Of a stretch of 64,000 nt of DNA, positions 17,063 to 25,710 are shown in pieces (position 1 is the first letter of the stretch; each line of letters opens with the position of its first letter). The notes below the pieces were generated by a model. The model was not told the origin of the DNA, did not search any database, and was given only the letters and a program-made list of their open reading frames with translations. The position numbers and the translations under genes were made by a program. This stretch comes from [Clostridium] asparagiforme DSM 15981 (GTDB lineage Bacteria; Bacillota; Clostridia; Lachnospirales; Lachnospiraceae): the NCBI GenBank assembly GCA_025149125.1, contig CP102272.1:1984001-2048000 (forward strand). The letters are read 5' to 3'.

Positions 17063-17953
17063 ATGAGCAGTCTGATTCAAGGGGCCTATGACCTGCATAT
17101 CCACTCCGCCCCCGACGTATTGCCGCGCAAGGCCGACGATCTGGAGCTGGCACAGCGCTTTCTGAAGGCGGGGATGGCGGGATTTGCCATCAAGTCCCAT
17201 TATTTCTGCACAGCGGAGCGTGCCGAGCTGGTGAATAAGGTGTATCCGCAGATTCACGCGGTGGGCGCGGTCACGCTGAATTTTTCCGTCGGCGGCCTCA
17301 ATCCCGCGGCCGTGGAGCTGGCGGGCCGGGCCGGTGCGAAAATCGTGTGGTTTCCCACCTGCGATTCCCAGTACGAGCAGCAGCATGTGTTTCCGGAGAA
17401 TCCGGACAAAGCGGTTAAGCTGCCGTTTTGGGCCAACATCATCATCCAGATGCGTGAGGAAAATATTTCCTGTCCCACCATCGCCTTGCTGCGTGAGGAC
17501 GGAAAGCTGAAGAACGAGATCTGGGACATACTGGATATTATCGCAAAATGGGATATGGTGTTGGCCACCGGCCACATTTCACATGAAGAGACTTTTGCCC
17601 TCATTTCCGCAGGAAAGGAGCGGGGAGTGAAGAAGATGGTCGTCACCCATGTGGATTTCCCAAGCACCTTCTATGGTATTGAACAACAGCTGGAGCTGAC
17701 AGCTATGGGCGCGTACATGGAGCACTGCTTCACCACCTACGGCACGGGAAAAGTGGATTTCAGCGTGACGCTGGAACAGATTCGGGCCGTGGGGGCGGAC
17801 CGGGTGATCTGCTCCACGGATTTGGGGCAGAGGGCCAATGTCTATCCGGATGAGGGTATGGAGCAGTTCGCTCAAACGCTTCTGGAGGCCGAAGTCAGCG
17901 AGGCCGATATCCGAAAAATGTTTGTAACGAATCCAAAAAATCTTATTTCATAA
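17063..17953 (+). CDS. DUF6282-type metal-dependent hydrolase
   Basis: 296 residues with TGGAGG before the ATG. The start DLHIHSAPD has the HxH metal motif of amidohydrolase/PHP-type barrels. Further likely ligands or active-site residues are in IKSHYFC, TGHIS, THVDFPS and STDLGQ. The family has no proven activity that I know of. It is the first gene of the cluster and is followed after 20 bp by the GalB-like gene. In lignin pathways an amidohydrolase-fold lactonase (LigI) opens 2-pyrone-4,6-dicarboxylate to 4-oxalomesaconate, the GalB substrate, so a lactonase role is an attractive inference. Confidence 0.82.
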   Translation: MSSLIQGAYDLHIHSAPDVLPRKADDLELAQRFLKAGMAGFAIKSHYFCTAERAELVNKVYPQIHAVGAVTLNFSVGGLNPAAVELAGRAGAKIVWFPTCDSQYEQQHVFPENPDKAVKLPFWANIIIQMREENISCPTIALLREDGKLKNEIWDILDIIAKWDMVLATGHISHEETFALISAGKERGVKKMVVTHVDFPSTFYGIEQQLELTAMGAYMEHCFTTYGTGKVDFSVTLEQIRAVGADRVICSTDLGQRANVYPDEGMEQFAQTLLEAEVSEADIRKMFVTNPKNLIS

Positions 17954-17973
17954 ATGAAAGGGGAGGAATGTGT

Positions 17974-18702
17974 ATGATGCAGGATGAACGGCTCCTGGTT
18001 GTGAGCGCCCACGCCGCCGATTATGTGTGGCGGGCGGGTGGCACAATCGCGAAATATGTGAAAAACGGGGCCAAGGTGCACCTGGTGGTGCTGAGCGTGG
18101 GGGTCCGGGGAGAATCCAACGATCTCTGGAAGACCCCGGATCAGACCGCGGAGCATGTGAAGGAGATCCGCACGGCGGAAACCAGGAAGGCCGCCGGGAT
18201 TCTGGGGGTTCGGGACATTGAATTCTGGGATATGGAGGATTATCCGCTGCGGTTTTCAGAAAAGCAGGAGGAGGACATGGTCAGAAGGATTCGTGAAATA
18301 CGGCCTACAGCCATTATCACCCATGACCGGCGGGATGTCCTGAACCCGGACCACAACGCGGTCCACGAGTTTGTGTTCCAGTGCAGTGTGGAGTCCAACT
18401 CCGCCGGGGTGGTCACGCCGGGCCTCAAAGCCACCAGTCAGATGCAGCTTTACGGCTTTGAACCCCACCAGACCGAACTCAGCGGTTATGTGCCTGGGAT
18501 ATTTGTGGATATCACAGAGAGCTACCCGCAGAAGGTGGAGGCCATGGAGTGTTTCAAGGCGCAGGGGCACCTGATCGAATACTACAAGCAGCGCGCCTTC
18601 ATGCGGGGGAACCACGCCAGACGTCTTTCCGGAAGGAAGGACTGCCAGTACGCGGAGAGCTTCGCCCGGGTATTTCCCCAGGTGGCGTCCGGCCTGGCGT
18701 AA
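17974..18702 (+). CDS. galB: PIG-L-fold hydratase, probable 4-oxalomesaconate hydratase (GalB-like)
   Basis: 242 residues. ATG 17974 is 7 nt after GGGGAGG; an in-frame ATG at 17968 is too close. PIG-L proteins are Zn enzymes with AHPDD and HPDH motifs. Here they read SAHAADYVWRAGG and NPDHNAVH, the variant known from Pseudomonas GalB, which hydrates 4-oxalomesaconate to 4-carboxy-4-hydroxy-2-oxoadipate rather than deacetylating sugars. The following gene encodes an RraA-type protein with the matching aldolase signature, which supports the assignment. The true substrate may be an analogue. Confidence 0.78.
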   Translation: MMQDERLLVVSAHAADYVWRAGGTIAKYVKNGAKVHLVVLSVGVRGESNDLWKTPDQTAEHVKEIRTAETRKAAGILGVRDIEFWDMEDYPLRFSEKQEEDMVRRIREIRPTAIITHDRRDVLNPDHNAVHEFVFQCSVESNSAGVVTPGLKATSQMQLYGFEPHQTELSGYVPGIFVDITESYPQKVEAMECFKAQGHLIEYYKQRAFMRGNHARRLSGRKDCQYAESFARVFPQVASGLA

Positions 18703-18743
18703 GGGCGTATGCAACTGTCAATCAGATCACAGAGGAAATGAAG

Positions 18744-19433
18744 ATGAATGATACGATAATGGGAAGAATCGGCTGCCGGGTCAAGTCCAGTTATGAGTTC
18801 GATCAGCCGTGGCGGGAGTTGACAAAGGGGTTGGAAGGATTCTCCACCGCCAATCTGGCGGATGGGATGAAAGGTTTCTACTGTATGGATATGGGCATCC
18901 GCCCAATGGTTCCGGGCGCTAAAATGCTGGGGCCGGCCCTCACCGTCAAACTGAGACCGGGGGATAATTTAATGTTGCATAAGGCGACGGAGCTTGTAAA
19001 GGATGGCTATATCGTGGTCTGCGATACCCAGGGCTGCACCAGCTACGCTCTTTTGGGGGAGCTGATGGCCTCGGCACTGAAAAAGCAGAATGCGGGTGGA
19101 ATCGTGATCGACGGCGTGATCCGGGACTGCGAGGAAGTAATCGAAGTGGGACTTCCGGTATATGCCCGCGGGTCTGTCAGCTGCGCCGGAGACAAGGAAG
19201 GACCGGGGGAGATTAATGTTCCGGTCTGCTGCGGAGGTGTGGTGGTTCGACCCGGTGATTTCATTGCCGCCGACGCAAGCGGCGTGGTGGTGATCCCCAG
19301 AGAGGACGTGTCCGACGTGGCTGCAGGTGCGAAGAAAAAGACGGATTACGAGGAGGTCCGCAGGCAGGAGATTGCGGACGGAAACATAAAGAAGGACAAT
19401 ATTAACCGCATATTAAGCGCCAAATGCGTGTAA
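18744..19433 (+). CDS. RraA-fold aldolase, probable 4-carboxy-4-hydroxy-2-oxoadipate aldolase
   Basis: 229 residues. ATG 18744 is 8 nt after AGAGG and is preferred over ATG 18738, which is only 2 nt away; a longer open frame upstream overlaps galB and is not supported. The RraA/MenG fold is clear, with GELMASAL and VIDGVIRDCEEV. The RDxxE signature is that of class II HMG/CHA aldolases, which cut 4-carboxy-4-hydroxy-2-oxoadipate to pyruvate and oxaloacetate. RraA proper, an RNase E inhibitor, is unlikely in this setting. It sits between galB and the TRAP genes. Confidence 0.82.
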   Translation: MNDTIMGRIGCRVKSSYEFDQPWRELTKGLEGFSTANLADGMKGFYCMDMGIRPMVPGAKMLGPALTVKLRPGDNLMLHKATELVKDGYIVVCDTQGCTSYALLGELMASALKKQNAGGIVIDGVIRDCEEVIEVGLPVYARGSVSCAGDKEGPGEINVPVCCGGVVVRPGDFIAADASGVVVIPREDVSDVAAGAKKKTDYEEVRRQEIADGNIKKDNINRILSAKCV

Positions 19434-19458
19434 TCACGCAAAGGAAGGAGAAAGGATT

Positions 19459-20553
19459 ATGTTTAGAAAAAACAGAAGGATGTTGACGGCTATGGCTCTG
19501 GCGGTGTGCACCGCGTTTACCGCCGCCTGTTCGTCCGGCGCAGGCACCGCCGCCCCGGAAACCACCAAAGAGGCCCAGACCCAGGCCCCGTCGGAAACTG
19601 AGAAGGAGGCTGCTCCAGGTGCGGAATCCGAAGCGGCTGCGGCCCCGGAGGGGCAGAGACATTCCCTGACCATGGCCAGCGGAACCAACGGCGGCGTGTT
19701 CTACATGCTGGCAGCCGCTTACTCCCAGCTGATCCCGTCGGTGAATCCAAATATGACCATCAACGTGGAGGCTTCCGCAGGGACCAATGAAAACCTGGCT
19801 CTTCTCTCCTCCTATGAGGCGGATGTGAGCTTCGCCAACCCCGGCGACGCCCTGAGCGCTTACGAGGGAAAGAGAGAGTTTGAGGGCAAGGCGGCCACGA
19901 ATCTGCGGGCGGTCATGTCCGGCAACATGAACTATTTCCATGTAATGACGCTGGAGGATTCCCCGATCAAAACCCTGGAGGATATCAAGGGCAGAAAAGT
20001 GAGCGTGGGACCAACCGGAGCGCCCTACATTATGCCGGAGATCATCGAGGCCGCCACTGGCTTTGTGGTCAATGAGGACTATACCGGCGAGTGGATGAGC
20101 CACGACCAGGCCGCCGAGGCCCTGATCAACGGCGATATCGACGCGATCTGTGCCACAAACGCTATCCCATCCTCCGCCTATTCCAGTCTGACTGCGGCTC
20201 ACCCGGATGTGGTGTTCATCAGTCTGACGGAGCAGGAGATCAGCAATGTGACCACCAAGCATCCACAGTCCTATGTCCCCACTGTGATCAAGGCAGGCGC
20301 CTATTCTACCATCAAAGAGGATACACCCACGGTGGGACTGCGGGTTCTGATGTTCACCAACGACCAGGTGGACGAGGACGCCATCTACCAGCTGACCAAG
20401 GCCATTATGGAGAACACGGAGGCGGCGGAGGCTATCTACGCGCCCGCGGCGGATTATTGCCTCGAGACGCAGAAGGAGTCCATCGACAGCTATCCCCTGC
20501 CTATCCATCCCGGAGCGGAGAAATATTACCGGGAGGCTGGTTTGATCCAGTAA
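19459..20553 (+). CDS. TAXI-family TRAP transporter solute receptor (lipoprotein)
   Basis: 364 residues. A signal peptide ends in a lipobox (FTAAC, Cys24), followed by a Glu/Ala/Thr-rich tether to about residue 65. The receptor domain starts LTMASGTNGGVFYMLAAAY, the hallmark of TAXI receptors, with NVEASAGTNENL and the inner KVSVGPTGAPYIMPE segment. It captures a carboxylate outside the cell and hands it to the fused permease encoded 109 bp downstream. TAXI systems are mostly specific for dicarboxylates and other organic acids, which fits the enzymes in this cluster. Confidence 0.93.
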   Translation: MFRKNRRMLTAMALAVCTAFTAACSSGAGTAAPETTKEAQTQAPSETEKEAAPGAESEAAAAPEGQRHSLTMASGTNGGVFYMLAAAYSQLIPSVNPNMTINVEASAGTNENLALLSSYEADVSFANPGDALSAYEGKREFEGKAATNLRAVMSGNMNYFHVMTLEDSPIKTLEDIKGRKVSVGPTGAPYIMPEIIEAATGFVVNEDYTGEWMSHDQAAEALINGDIDAICATNAIPSSAYSSLTAAHPDVVFISLTEQEISNVTTKHPQSYVPTVIKAGAYSTIKEDTPTVGLRVLMFTNDQVDEDAIYQLTKAIMENTEAAEAIYAPAADYCLETQKESIDSYPLPIHPGAEKYYREAGLIQ

Positions 20554-20662
20554 GCGTTTTGATTGACTCCGGCCCCGCGCATTTTCGCGGGAATCCCGGA
20601 ATCGACCGTTGCGGCGGCCAGTTTACGGCCGCTGCAATCCACGGGGAAAGAGGTGTTTCCAC

Positions 20663-22543
20663 ATGAAAACTGAAAAACCGGATATGAAAAAGTATCTCAA
20701 TTATCTCATCACCGTACTTTCGGCCGTGCTCTGCCTGTTCCACCTGTACGCTGTGTACCGGGGCACGCTGTCCATCATGCGGCAGAAGGTGGTTCACATC
20801 GGGCTGATTCTGTTGTTGGCGGTGCTGGTGTATTTTGTGAAGAAGCTGGAAAAGGGAGAGCGGATTCATCCGATTGACGTGGCGGTGAACGCTCTGTTTT
20901 TCGGTGGCGTCATCTATGCGGCCACCTATATTTTCATCATGGACAAACAGCTTGTGTTTTTCCAGGGCGCGCCCAACAAGGAGATTATTCTGGCAGGCTT
21001 GATCCTGACGGCTGCGCTGTTCTTCATCACCCAGCGAACTCTGGGATGGGTGATGCCGCTGATCGCCATCACCGCCCTGGCCTACGGTCTGTTCGGGGAC
21101 CGGATTCCCGGCGCGTTAGGGCACAGAACCTACAGCATCGCCAGGATTTCTTCCTCCCTTATTTTAGGAGAGGACGGCATCATGGGCACCCCCTTGGGCG
21201 TATCCGCCGGAACGGTGGCGATGTTCGTTATTTTCGGGTCTGTGCTTCAATACACGGGAGCGGGTCAGGCATTTATCGACCTGGCTTTTGCTGCTTTCGG
21301 TACGATCCGGGGCGGTCCGGCCAAGGTGGCTGTGGTGAGCAGCGCACTGTTCGGCAGCATCAGCGGCTCGCCCATCGCCAACGTGGTCTCCACGGGCACG
21401 TTCACCATCCCTCTCATGAAGAAAGTGGGGTATGAACCGGAATACGCGGGGGCGGTGGAGGCGGTGGCGTCCACAGGCGGACAAATCATGCCGCCCATCA
21501 TGGGAGCAGCCGCGTTCATCATGGCTCAGAGTATGGGGGTTCCCTATATGACCATTGTGCGGGCCGCTATTCTGCCCGCGTTCCTTTATTATTTTATGGT
21601 GCTCATCTCCATCCATCTGGTAGCGGTCAAGGGAGGAATGAAGGGGCTTCCGGCCAGCCAACTGCCGGATTTCAAAGCGACGCTTAAGAAAAGCTGGTTT
21701 CTGATCCTGCCCATCGGTGTGCTGGTGTATATGCTGGTGGTGCTCAGGCTGTCCACCAACAAGGCGGCGCTGTACTGCTGCGGCCTGAGCCTGGTGGCCA
21801 GCTGGTTCAGCAGGGAAAACCGGGTGACGCCAAGGGCTGCAATCGGAATTTTTCTGGACGCGGCCAAAAATATGATCAGCGTGGCCCTCGCCTGCGCCAT
21901 CGCAGGCGTGGTGATCTCCATGTTGTCGCTCACCGGGCTGGGGCTGAAGCTGTCCTCCCTGATGATCATGCTCTCCGGAGAAAATCTGTACATTCTGATG
22001 TTTCTGGTGGCCGTCTCCGGAATCATCCTGGGCATGGGGCTTCCCAGCGTGGGCGTTTACGTGATCCTTGCGGCCCTGACCGCGCCAGCCCTGGTGTCCT
22101 TCGGCGTTTCCCAGCTCAGCGCGCAGTTTTACGTATTTTATTTCGGCTGTATTTCAGCCATTACGCCGCCGGTGGCGCTGGCGGCCTACGCGGCCGCAGG
22201 CATCGCGGGCTGCGACACCAACAAAACGGGCTGGCTGGCGGTGAAGCTGGGCCTTGCAGGATTCCTGCTGCCGGTGCTGTTTGTGCTCAATCCATCCATC
22301 CTGATGACCGGAAGCCCGGCCACGATCCTGCAGACCGCAGTCACGTCCACCATCGCGATCACTGTTCTTACCATGGCGGTGAACGGGGTTCCGTACCCCA
22401 GAAAGGCCAGCCGTGCCGTGCTGATCCTGTCGTCCTTTCTGCTGCTGGACGGGGGCACCATAAGCGATCTTGTGGGCCTGGGAGCGGCAGCGGCGGTCTT
22501 TGCCATTGAAACAATCCTGAAAAAACGAGGAGGTCAGCCATGA
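20663..22543 (+). CDS. Fused TRAP transporter permease (small + large subunits)
   Basis: 626 residues from the ATG at 20663 (AAAGAGG upstream); the longer frame has no ribosome site. The N-terminal ~4 membrane helices correspond to the small (DctQ-like) subunit and the rest to the 12-helix DctM-like domain, as is normal for TAXI systems. Landmarks include GSISGSPIANVVSTGTFTIP, TGGQIMPPIMGAAAF and GMGLPSVGVYVI. Import is probably Na+-coupled. The last four bases overlap the enolase-superfamily gene, so the two are coupled. Confidence 0.93.
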   Translation: MKTEKPDMKKYLNYLITVLSAVLCLFHLYAVYRGTLSIMRQKVVHIGLILLLAVLVYFVKKLEKGERIHPIDVAVNALFFGGVIYAATYIFIMDKQLVFFQGAPNKEIILAGLILTAALFFITQRTLGWVMPLIAITALAYGLFGDRIPGALGHRTYSIARISSSLILGEDGIMGTPLGVSAGTVAMFVIFGSVLQYTGAGQAFIDLAFAAFGTIRGGPAKVAVVSSALFGSISGSPIANVVSTGTFTIPLMKKVGYEPEYAGAVEAVASTGGQIMPPIMGAAAFIMAQSMGVPYMTIVRAAILPAFLYYFMVLISIHLVAVKGGMKGLPASQLPDFKATLKKSWFLILPIGVLVYMLVVLRLSTNKAALYCCGLSLVASWFSRENRVTPRAAIGIFLDAAKNMISVALACAIAGVVISMLSLTGLGLKLSSLMIMLSGENLYILMFLVAVSGIILGMGLPSVGVYVILAALTAPALVSFGVSQLSAQFYVFYFGCISAITPPVALAAYAAAGIAGCDTNKTGWLAVKLGLAGFLLPVLFVLNPSILMTGSPATILQTAVTSTIAITVLTMAVNGVPYPRKASRAVLILSSFLLLDGGTISDLVGLGAAAAVFAIETILKKRGGQP

Positions 22544-23643
22544 AAATTAAATCCATAGAGGCCAGAAATATCAGCATTCCCCTAAACCGTCCGATCCACA
22601 ATCCGGCGTTTAAATTCACACACTGCAAATATACCATCGTGACCGTTACCACGGACGAGGACATCACGGGCTGGAGCTTTTCCTTCGGGATGCACCACAC
22701 AAAAGCCGTGGTGGACGAGCTGGCGGAAATTCTGGTGGGGGAGGAGATAGACACCAGACGGCTGTATGAGAAGATGATGCGCACTCAGGCGGTGCGCTGG
22801 GACAGGGGCGGAATCTCCATGCGGGCGCTCTCCGCCATTGATATCGCGCTGTGGGACATTGTGGGTAAGAGCTGCGGCCTGCCGCTCTACCGCCTGATGG
22901 GCTGCTACCGGGAGGAGATTCCGGTGTATTACAGCGGCGGACATTACCCGGTGGATTCTACTAAAACCTCCGACATGCTGGACTATCTGGAACAGGATAT
23001 CGGTAAGGGGCTGGACCGGGGATTTTCTTCCTTTAAAATCAAAATCGGCGGGGCCGCCGTGAACCAGGACCTGGAGCGGATCGCATTCTGCCGCAAGCTC
23101 ATCGGCCCGTACCGGCGGCTGATGGTGGACGCGTTCTGCGCCTACGAGGCGGATGTGATCATTCCCATGGCAAAGAAATTCGAACAGTACGACATCGGGT
23201 TCCTGGAGGAGCCGGTGGCCCTGGACGATATACCGGGTTGCGCCTATGTGGCGGCCAACGTGTCCATGCCGGTGGCCCTGGGGGAAAGCCACTATACCAT
23301 GGCCCAGTTCCGGGACATCATTAACAGCAAGGCGGCCAGAATCCTGCAGCCCGATGTGGCCTATGTGGGCGGAATCACAGGCTTTATGCAGTACGCGGGC
23401 ATTGCGGCTTATCATGGGCTGAGGCTGGCACCCCACTGGTGTCACGACCTGTCCGTGCAGTTGGCGTTGTCCATCCCGCAGATCCGGGAGCTGGAGTATA
23501 TGGACCAGAATTCCGCTCTGTTCCTGATCCAGAAGGTGATTGAAAATCCCGTGACCGCTAAAAATGGCATCGTGCGGGCGCCAGAGGGAGCCGGGCACGG
23601 GCTGGTATTGGACGAGAAGGCCGTGGAGCGCTATCTCGCGTAA
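22540..23643 (+). CDS. Enolase-superfamily (mandelate racemase subgroup) enzyme
   Basis: 367 residues overlapping the TRAP permease stop (ATGA). It has the capping domain (1 to ~125) and a TIM barrel. FKIKIGG provides the KxK general base. Metal ligands are in MVDAF, FLEEPV and ALGES, and QPDVAYVGG plus APHWCHD provide the Asp-His pair on the opposite face. Such enzymes abstract a proton next to a carboxylate to racemise, dehydrate or cycloisomerise an acid. It may make the compound that enters the DUF6282/GalB/aldolase steps. Exact reaction unknown. Confidence 0.9.
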   Translation: MKIKSIEARNISIPLNRPIHNPAFKFTHCKYTIVTVTTDEDITGWSFSFGMHHTKAVVDELAEILVGEEIDTRRLYEKMMRTQAVRWDRGGISMRALSAIDIALWDIVGKSCGLPLYRLMGCYREEIPVYYSGGHYPVDSTKTSDMLDYLEQDIGKGLDRGFSSFKIKIGGAAVNQDLERIAFCRKLIGPYRRLMVDAFCAYEADVIIPMAKKFEQYDIGFLEEPVALDDIPGCAYVAANVSMPVALGESHYTMAQFRDIINSKAARILQPDVAYVGGITGFMQYAGIAAYHGLRLAPHWCHDLSVQLALSIPQIRELEYMDQNSALFLIQKVIENPVTAKNGIVRAPEGAGHGLVLDEKAVERYLA

Positions 23644-23682
23644 CATATAGACGTCGTTTCTATTTTCTTTGCGGAATTTTAA

Positions 23683-23712
23683 TTCGACTTTTTCCGCCCC
23701 ACAAGTTACAAT
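23683..23712 (+). promoter_or_regulatory. Possible promoter for the DUF368 gene
   Basis: TTCGAC (23683-23688), 18 bp, TACAAT (23707-23712), about 70 bp before the start codon. The -35 is poor, so confidence is low. Confidence 0.35.
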
Positions 23713-23780
23713 GGGCTGCATAGACGGCCTGAGTCCGGGAATATAATTGAAGAGACAGTGTGTGGGAAAAGGAGAATACG

Positions 23781-24602
23781 ATGAACCGTGAAGGAATCAC
23801 TACAATCTTAAAAGGCATGTGGATCGGGGGCACCATGACGGTGCCCGGCGTCAGCGGCGGGTCCATGGCCATGATTATGGGAATATACGACCGGCTGATC
23901 ACCTCGGTCAGCTCATTTTTTAAACACCCGAAGGAGAGCGTGACGTTCTTGGCGCTCTTTGTGGGAGGGGCCGGGCTGGGCATGATCCTGTTCGCCCGGT
24001 TGATTAATACCCTTTTAACCGGCCCTGCGGACATCCCGGTGCGCTTTTTCTTCTTGGGAGCCGTAGCGGGAGGCGTGCCCATGATCTACCGGGAGGCCGG
24101 GGTGAAGCGCCTGGATGCGAAGGCATTTATCTACCCGGCAGTCGGAATCGCCCTGGTGGCGCTGCTGGCCCTTCTGCCCCAAGGACTGTTCGGTCCCCAG
24201 GAGGGGGCGGGGCTTCTCGGGATGCTGCTCCAGCTTCTGGGCGGCGTGATCATCGCGGTGGGGCTGGTGCTGCCGGGAATCAGCGTGTCCCAGATGCTCT
24301 ATATGCTGGGGATATATGAGGGAATTATGGAAAATATTGGGAATCTCAATATCCTGCCCCTGATTCCGCTGGGGATCGGCGTGGTGGGCGGTATTTTCCT
24401 CACAACCAAGGTGCTGGAGCGCCTGATGGAGCGCCATCCCCAACCCACCTACCTGATCATCCTGGGCTTTATGTTCGGCTCCCTGCCTGAGCTGTTCCCC
24501 GGGATTCCCGCGGGCGGGGCGCTGGTGTTCAGCGCGCTCACCGCGGCCGCCGGATTCGCGGCGCTGTACGCCATGTCGCGGCGGGAGGCAGCTGCCGCGT
24601 GA
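23781..24602 (+). CDS. DUF368 membrane protein, probable polyprenyl-phosphate transporter
   Basis: 273 residues from ATG 23781, 6 nt after AAAGGAG. Very hydrophobic, with about eight membrane segments. The family motif MTVPGVSGGSMAMIMGIYD is seen near residues 19-37, and a second internal copy VLPGISVSQMLYMLGIYE near 169-186 suggests an inverted repeat. Members of this family (PopT) have been linked to recycling of undecaprenyl phosphate across the membrane for wall synthesis. The gene is alone, convergent with degV after only 7 bp. Confidence 0.85.
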   Translation: MNREGITTILKGMWIGGTMTVPGVSGGSMAMIMGIYDRLITSVSSFFKHPKESVTFLALFVGGAGLGMILFARLINTLLTGPADIPVRFFFLGAVAGGVPMIYREAGVKRLDAKAFIYPAVGIALVALLALLPQGLFGPQEGAGLLGMLLQLLGGVIIAVGLVLPGISVSQMLYMLGIYEGIMENIGNLNILPLIPLGIGVVGGIFLTTKVLERLMERHPQPTYLIILGFMFGSLPELFPGIPAGGALVFSALTAAAGFAALYAMSRREAAAA

Positions 24603-24609
24603 CCGGGCC

Positions 24610-25497
24610 CTACACTGCTCTGGGATCGCCCCAGTAGAACAGGGCCACGGTGCCCGGCCCGGTGTGGGAGCCGATGACCGTGCCGATATCGTTGATCATC
24701 ACGGGGCCGTCCAGCTTGGGGAAGGTCTGCTCCACCAGATCGGCCACCTCTCTGGCGTCCTCCATGCAGGCGGACTGGGAAATGAAGCATTTCCCGCTGT
24801 AATCCGTTCCGTCCAGGGCGTGCTGCTTCATCCGCTCCACGATCTCCCGGATCACCTTCTTTTTGCCACGGATTTTCTCACGGGGGATCAGCTTACCCTC
24901 TCGGTTGACCTCCATCAAAGGGCAGATGTTCAACATCCCGCCGAAGAACGCCGCGGAAGCGGAAATGCGGCCTCCGCGCTTTAAGTGGGAGAGATCCGAG
25001 GTGAAAAACCAGTGATGCAGGTTGGAATGGTACGCAAGGAGCCAGGCGCAGAGCTCGTCGTAGCCGCAGCCGGCCTGCATTTTCTCCCAGGCGGTATCCA
25101 CCAGCAGGCCGTAACCCGAGGAGGCGGACAGGGAGTCCACCACCGTGATCCGGCGGTCCGGATAGCGCTCCGCCATCTCGTCCCTTGCAATCTGCGCGGA
25201 ATTGATGGTCCCGGAGATGCCCGAGGACAGCGTAATGTGAATGATATCCTTGCCGTCTTTTAGGAACGGCTCAAACATAGTTTCGTATTGTCCGGCGTTT
25301 ACCTGTGAGGTCACAGGCATAGCGCCGTTTTTGACGCGCTGGTAAAATTCCTCGTTGGTGATGGATTTGCCCAGATCGTCGGCGTATTCGCACCCGTCCA
25401 TGGTGAAGTGGAAGCAGGCGTACGGGATATTTTTTTCAGTAAAAAAGGATTCCGGCATGTCCGCAGTGGAACAGCAGGTAATAATATAATCGCTCAT
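24610..25497 (-). CDS. DegV-family fatty-acid-binding protein (FakB-like)
   Basis: 295 residues. DegV/FakB proteins hold a fatty acid and present it to the kinase FakA. Visible landmarks are the N-terminal ITCCSTADMP strand, PVTSQVNAGQY, the fatty-acid carboxylate loop LSSGISGTINSA, the FTSDLSHLKRGGRIS segment, and the C-terminal GTVIGSHTGPGT with the conserved His. No fakA gene is near. It has its own consensus promoter and a leader with a GC-rich hairpin. Confidence 0.93.
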   Translation of the reverse strand: MSDYIITCCSTADMPESFFTEKNIPYACFHFTMDGCEYADDLGKSITNEEFYQRVKNGAMPVTSQVNAGQYETMFEPFLKDGKDIIHITLSSGISGTINSAQIARDEMAERYPDRRITVVDSLSASSGYGLLVDTAWEKMQAGCGYDELCAWLLAYHSNLHHWFFTSDLSHLKRGGRISASAAFFGGMLNICPLMEVNREGKLIPREKIRGKKKVIREIVERMKQHALDGTDYSGKCFISQSACMEDAREVADLVEQTFPKLDGPVMINDIGTVIGSHTGPGTVALFYWGDPRAV

Positions 25498-25562
25498 CTA
25501 TGATTCCCCCTTTATTCTCCCCAAAGTGGCAGGCCATAGCCCGCCGTGCTTTAAGGTACAGA

Positions 25563-25582
25563 CCCCGCAGCAGGCTGCGGGG
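25563..25582 (-). other. Hairpin in the degV leader
   Basis: CCCCGCAG / CTGCGGGG, an 8-bp stem with a CAGG loop, between the degV promoter and start. It has no T run, so it may affect stability or translation rather than end transcription. Confidence 0.4.
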
Positions 25583-25606
25583 TTGGTTGTCGTTTGGTCT
25601 GGGAAA

Positions 25607-25636
25607 AGTATAACACGGCCCGGGGTAAGGTGTCAA
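25607..25636 (-). promoter_or_regulatory. Promoter of degV
   Basis: On the minus strand TTGACA (25636-25631), 18 bp, TATACT (25612-25607), giving a leader of about 100 nt. Confidence 0.7.
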
Positions 25637-25682
25637 TTCAGAGACCGGTATGGGAAAGAATGATAAAGAAATGATAAAGAGG

Positions 25683-25710
25683 TTACAAAACTAGTAATCT
25701 ATGCTATAAT
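25683..25710 (+). promoter_or_regulatory. Promoter upstream of the HAD phosphatase gene
   Basis: TTACAA (25683-25688), 16 bp, TATAAT (25705-25710). The -10 box is also the first bases of the first 50-bp repeat, so transcription would run through the repeats. Confidence 0.5.

Noticed and set aside
18549..18743. Upstream extension of the RraA-like gene
   Set aside because: It overlaps the end of the GalB-like gene in another frame and has no domain; the family fold starts at 18744.
24610..25497. FakA/FakB operon
   Set aside because: Only the DegV (FakB-like) gene is present; no Dak-domain kinase gene is adjacent.
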